Origin: Snodgrassella alvi
GTDB taxonomy: Bacteria > Pseudomonadota > Gammaproteobacteria > Burkholderiales > Neisseriaceae
NCBI RefSeq assembly: GCF_002777855.1
Contig: NZ_MEIK01000012.1
Span: forward strand, 1 to 37,177
Direction of reading: 5' to 3'
Length of the DNA stretch: 37,177 nucleotides
Made by a program: the position numbers and the translations under genes. The first letter of the stretch is position 1; every line of letters starts with the position of its first letter. The notes beneath the pieces were generated by a model. The model saw only the letters and a program-made list of their open reading frames with translations, searched no databases and was not told the origin of the DNA. This document shows, piece after piece, positions 34,521 through 37,177 of this stretch.

Positions 34521-34689
34521 TTAAGTGGATTCTAATAAAGTTTGAAACGTAGACTAAGCAGATATAAACAAACGTATAAGACGTTAATGTAAAAAAGCGT
34601 AACTAAAGTTGCAAACAATTGTTAATATTAATATTCTGTGTATAACAGTAAAATTTATTTAACTATTAACAAACATCAAAGGGGTAATC

Positions 34690-35556
34690 ATGATAGACAA
34701 ACAACAACCACTAACTGATGCACTCAATATAGATCAGTCTCAACCTCAAAATGACAGCCGAATTGACAAAAAGCACAAACAAAAAAAACTTACCAAAAAG
34801 AAATACTACAAAGAACTGGAAAAATTACAGGGAGAGATGGTTGCCCTACAAGAATGGGTAAAAGAATCCGGCCAAAAAGTATGCATCATTTTTGAAGGTC
34901 GTGACGGAGCAGGTAAAGGAGGCGCTATCAAAGCACTTACCGAAAGAGTCAGCCCGCGCATATTTCAGGTAGTAGCTCTTCCTGCGCCCAGTGAGCGCCA
35001 GAAAAGCCAGATGTACATGCAGCGCTATATTCCACATTTACCCGCTGCCGGAGAAGTCGTTATTTTCGACCGCAGCTGGTACAACCGTGCCGGTGTTGAA
35101 CGCGTAATGGGATTCTGCACCGAACAGGAAAGTAAAGAGTTTCTAGAAATCATTCCGTTCATGGAAAAAGCCATCATCAATTCTGGCATCATCCTGCTCA
35201 AATACTGGCTTGAAGTAAACATGAAAGAACAAGAAAAACGCATGCTTGGTCGCATAAACGACCCGCGTAAAATCTGGAAATTGTCACCCATGGACATCAA
35301 ATCCTACAGCCGCTGGTACGATTATTCCCGCGCACGCGACGAAATGATCATGACCACTGATACCTCATGGGCACCGTGGTATATCGTAGACTCCAACGAC
35401 AAAAAAAAGGCTCGGCTCAACATCATTGAACACGTCCTTAGCGAAATTCCGTATAAAAAAACACCGCGCAAAAAAGTCGAATTACCTAAACGACAAGATA
35501 AAGGCGATTACCAAGAACCCAACTATCCCTATCGTTACATACCTGAAAAATACTAA
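34690..35556 (+). CDS. ppk2: Polyphosphate kinase 2, single-domain class I
   Basis: The protein has 288 residues. A Lys-rich N-terminal region (~24-40) is followed by the P-loop core: Walker A GRDGAGKGG (70-78), the APSERQKSQMYMQRYIPHLP lid-associated segment, Walker B VIFDRSWYNRAGVERVMGF with Asp127, and KYWLEVNMKEQEKRMLGRINDPRKIWKLS. These match one-domain PPK2 enzymes that phosphorylate nucleoside diphosphates (GDP or ADP) with polyphosphate. Cytoplasmic. A strong aaaggggtaatc ribosome binding site sets the start. It is monocistronic, followed by its own terminator and convergent rsmE. Confidence 0.95.
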   Translation: MIDKQQPLTDALNIDQSQPQNDSRIDKKHKQKKLTKKKYYKELEKLQGEMVALQEWVKESGQKVCIIFEGRDGAGKGGAIKALTERVSPRIFQVVALPAPSERQKSQMYMQRYIPHLPAAGEVVIFDRSWYNRAGVERVMGFCTEQESKEFLEIIPFMEKAIINSGIILLKYWLEVNMKEQEKRMLGRINDPRKIWKLSPMDIKSYSRWYDYSRARDEMIMTTDTSWAPWYIVDSNDKKKARLNIIEHVLSEIPYKKTPRKKVELPKRQDKGDYQEPNYPYRYIPEKY

Positions 35557-35564
35557 ACATAATA

Positions 35565-35599
35565 TCAGCCAGTTGCTAAAACAGACTGGCTGAATTTTT
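35565..35599 (+). terminator. Rho-independent terminator after ppk2
   Basis: A perfect 9-bp stem TCAGCCAGT / ACTGGCTGA with an 11-nt loop followed by ATTTTT. It lies nine nt past the ppk2 stop, between the convergent ppk2 and rsmE genes. Confidence 0.85.
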
Positions 35600-35622
35600 C
35601 AAGTTCACAAAGCTAATTCCCT

Positions 35623-36348
35623 TTACCCACGGAAATCCCCCCATAATGTCTGCATAGCCGCCAGTGCCGCCAGAGAAGCCGTTTCCGTACGTAATACTCG
35701 CGGTCCTAAGCTGAATGCCGAAAACCCATACCGGGTCGCTTGTTCTTCCTCAGATGCGCTCAGCCCACCTTCAGGACCAATTAACAACGTCACCGCATGG
35801 GGCTGAGAAAATTCATTCAAAGCCAGCGGCCTACGCAAACTCATTAGCAGCTTCAAATCAGCATCAGCCACACCTTCCAATGCACTGGTTAAATCCATAA
35901 TAGGCCTAATTTCCGGCACAACAGTTCGCCCGCATTGCTCACATGCTGCAATGGCAATATCCTGCCAACGTTCCCGCTTTTTCGTTGCTCGTTCACCACC
36001 TAAACGCTGACTGCTTCGTTCAGACAATACCGGCTGAATCACAGATACACCAAGTTCTACGCTTTTCTGAATCGTCATATCCATCCGCTCACTGCTCGAC
36101 ACTGATTGCAGCAGTGTGGTTGTCAAAGAAGACTCAACCTTAACGGTTTTACAGTCATGAATCTTCACATCCACATTTTTCTTGCCCATAGACATAATTT
36201 CAGCCTCATACACCAGACCTTGACCATCAAACAACTCAATCAGTTCTCCCGGCTGACAGCGTAAAACTTGTACATGGCGAGCAGTCGTATCAGGTAAAGA
36301 AAAAGCATTTACTTCACACACATCTGCAGGAACATAAAAACGAGGCAT
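35623..36348 (-). CDS. rsmE: 16S rRNA (uracil1498-N3)-methyltransferase
   Basis: The protein has 241 residues. RsmE methylates U1498 of 16S rRNA. The N-terminal PUA-like domain (MPRFYVPADVCEVNAF, HVQVLRCQPGELIELFDG) is followed by a SPOUT methyltransferase domain with KSVELGVSVIQPVLSERSS, the knot motif LLIGPEGGLSASEEE and SLGPRVLRTETA. Full length. It is convergent with ppk2. No clear Shine-Dalgarno precedes the ATG at 36348 (the upstream bases read tttacgattatg), but the MPRFYV start is canonical for the family. Confidence 0.95.
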   Translation of the reverse strand: MPRFYVPADVCEVNAFSLPDTTARHVQVLRCQPGELIELFDGQGLVYEAEIMSMGKKNVDVKIHDCKTVKVESSLTTTLLQSVSSSERMDMTIQKSVELGVSVIQPVLSERSSQRLGGERATKKRERWQDIAIAACEQCGRTVVPEIRPIMDLTSALEGVADADLKLLMSLRRPLALNEFSQPHAVTLLIGPEGGLSASEEEQATRYGFSAFSLGPRVLRTETASLAALAAMQTLWGDFRG

Positions 36349-37075
36349 AATCGTAAAATCACTATAAATAAAGAATAGCGCTAGCTACAAAAACAAATTA
36401 TAAGCTTAAATCATAAGCACAAATATCGACCAGCACACAATAACAAGAATTGAACAACATAATAAGAACTCATCAGAGTTACATAGCAAGATATCTAAAA
36501 AAATAAACCACAACAAATAAAAATAATTAATCTATAACTTATGAATAGCACATTCAGGGTACTTTGCTTAAAAAATAACAAAAACTTCAAAGAACAAAAT
36601 AAACTATACCCTTCAAACATGCATATCCCGCACTATTTGGATCTATTTATCCCTTTTCCTTAAACTTAAAAGCATTAAATCTGAATCATAAAATAAGCGA
36701 TAATTAAGAAAACAGCATCAATAAATTAGAATAATAAAAAAGAAAGAACCAACCCAATAATTACCTAACTCAGCAAGTGCAACAAAAGCAGTAAAGCATT
36801 CTTATCGTCAAAAAAGATACTTAAAATTGCAAAAAAATCCGACCCATTTACTGAACCAATTGCAACACGGATTTGGATAAAGTTAAAGAAAGCTTATATG
36901 GGTAACCAGACGATACCTCAGTTAGATAACAAAATTAATGCAGTAAAAAGTCATCAAAAGGATGAAATAGAAACGAAGAACTAAATTAGGATCAAACCAA
37001 GGGTGAAGGCAAAAAAAATAAAACTTATTAAAACAGCGATTTGGTGGATTAGACAAAAATAAGCGGAGGAAGTAG
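36349..37075. other. AT-rich intergenic region before the rRNA-type promoter
   Basis: About 727 bp with few G on the plus strand and many short A-runs. I see no credible gene, tRNA or hairpin terminator. An open frame on the minus strand near its right end has no start signal and a composition (Phe, Arg and Cys-rich) typical of a shadow. Such A-rich sequence upstream of a strong promoter could act as an extended UP element in its last ~40 bases. Confidence 0.5.
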
Positions 37076-37104
37076 TTGACAGGGTGTATGCAGGGGCGTA
37101 TAGT
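37076..37104 (+). promoter_or_regulatory. Strong sigma-70 promoter, probably rRNA operon P1
   Basis: A perfect -35 TTGACA (37076-37081), a 17-nt spacer and -10 TATAGT (37099-37104), followed by a GC-rich discriminator tcgcct. This combination is typical of stringently controlled rRNA promoters in beta-proteobacteria. The following 70 bases contain no start codon with a ribosome binding site and have the mixed GC character of an rRNA leader. The 16S gene would lie beyond the window end. Confidence 0.75.
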
Positions 37105-37177
37105 TCGCCTTCTTCGCTGAGACGCGAGCCGAAACGAACGAAACAGTTTAAAGTAGAACGCAGTCGAAAGCAACGCT

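Noticed and set aside
36922-37173. 83-codon minus-strand frame at the right end
   Set aside because: Composition is Phe/Arg/Cys-rich without a ribosome binding site, and it overlaps the strong rRNA-type promoter.
1-37177. Neisseria-type DNA uptake sequence (GCCGTCTGAA) or relatives
   Set aside because: No exact copy was found by eye; partial matches such as TTCAGGTAG at 10968-10976 are too short and not repeated in terminators.
1-37177. CRISPR array, insertion sequence, prophage or tRNA gene
   Set aside because: No regularly spaced short repeats, transposase motifs, phage genes or cloverleaf sequence were recognised; the only long repeats are the Rhs module copies.

Overview
The window looks like a chromosomal segment from a low-to-moderate GC member of the Neisseriaceae. 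The def-fmt-rsmB-DUF4390-ntrY-ntrX block with a divergent LysM gene is, from memory, the order seen in Neisseria. The overall base composition, the Rhs toxin debris and the autotransporter suggest the bee-gut genus Snodgrassella or a close relative. That is inference from gene content; no search was possible.

Region 1 (1-5575) is the 3' end of an Rhs polymorphic toxin gene followed by an orphan cassette array. The intact Rhs core ends at about 1512 and switches abruptly to an AT-rich toxin tip, which overlaps a candidate immunity gene by 7 nt. Downstream lie Rhs-core relics, two near-identical ~1.12 kb copies (2365-3484 and 4234-5354) that each carry a paralogous immunity gene, and between them a second toxin tip and immunity gene that each appear broken by one frameshift.

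Region 2 (5576-9811) holds a signal-less family I lipase with a strong terminator, and a classical autotransporter adhesin with its own terminator.

Region 3 (9809-24938) is mostly housekeeping: pgl, lysS, fxsA, an NlpD-like lipoprotein, rsmA, a lone amino-acid ABC ATPase, and metF with a MetR-like operator. The six-gene minus-strand operon def-fmt-rsmB-DUF4390-ntrY-ntrX follows, with a divergent LysM protein. The NtrX-like regulator has lost the ATPase and sigma-54 contact motifs of its central domain.

Region 4 (24939-32938) begins with a ~970 bp gene-poor gap containing a possible gene relic. It continues with two convergent operons. The plus-strand operon encodes a HAD-IB phosphatase, an alpha/beta hydrolase, two half-size DMT membrane proteins and a DegT-type aminotransferase. 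The minus-strand operon encodes a class III aminotransferase, a GNAT/FemAB-like acyltransferase and an arginase-fold enzyme. Together they look like an uncharacterised pathway that makes and exports or transfers a small amino compound. This is the best candidate in the window for an undescribed system.

Region 5 (32939-37177) carries an MFS exporter, a class I PPK2 polyphosphate kinase and rsmE. After ~730 bp of AT-rich sequence with no gene seen, there is a near-consensus promoter with a GC-rich discriminator at 37076-37104, probably the start of an rRNA operon just beyond the window.
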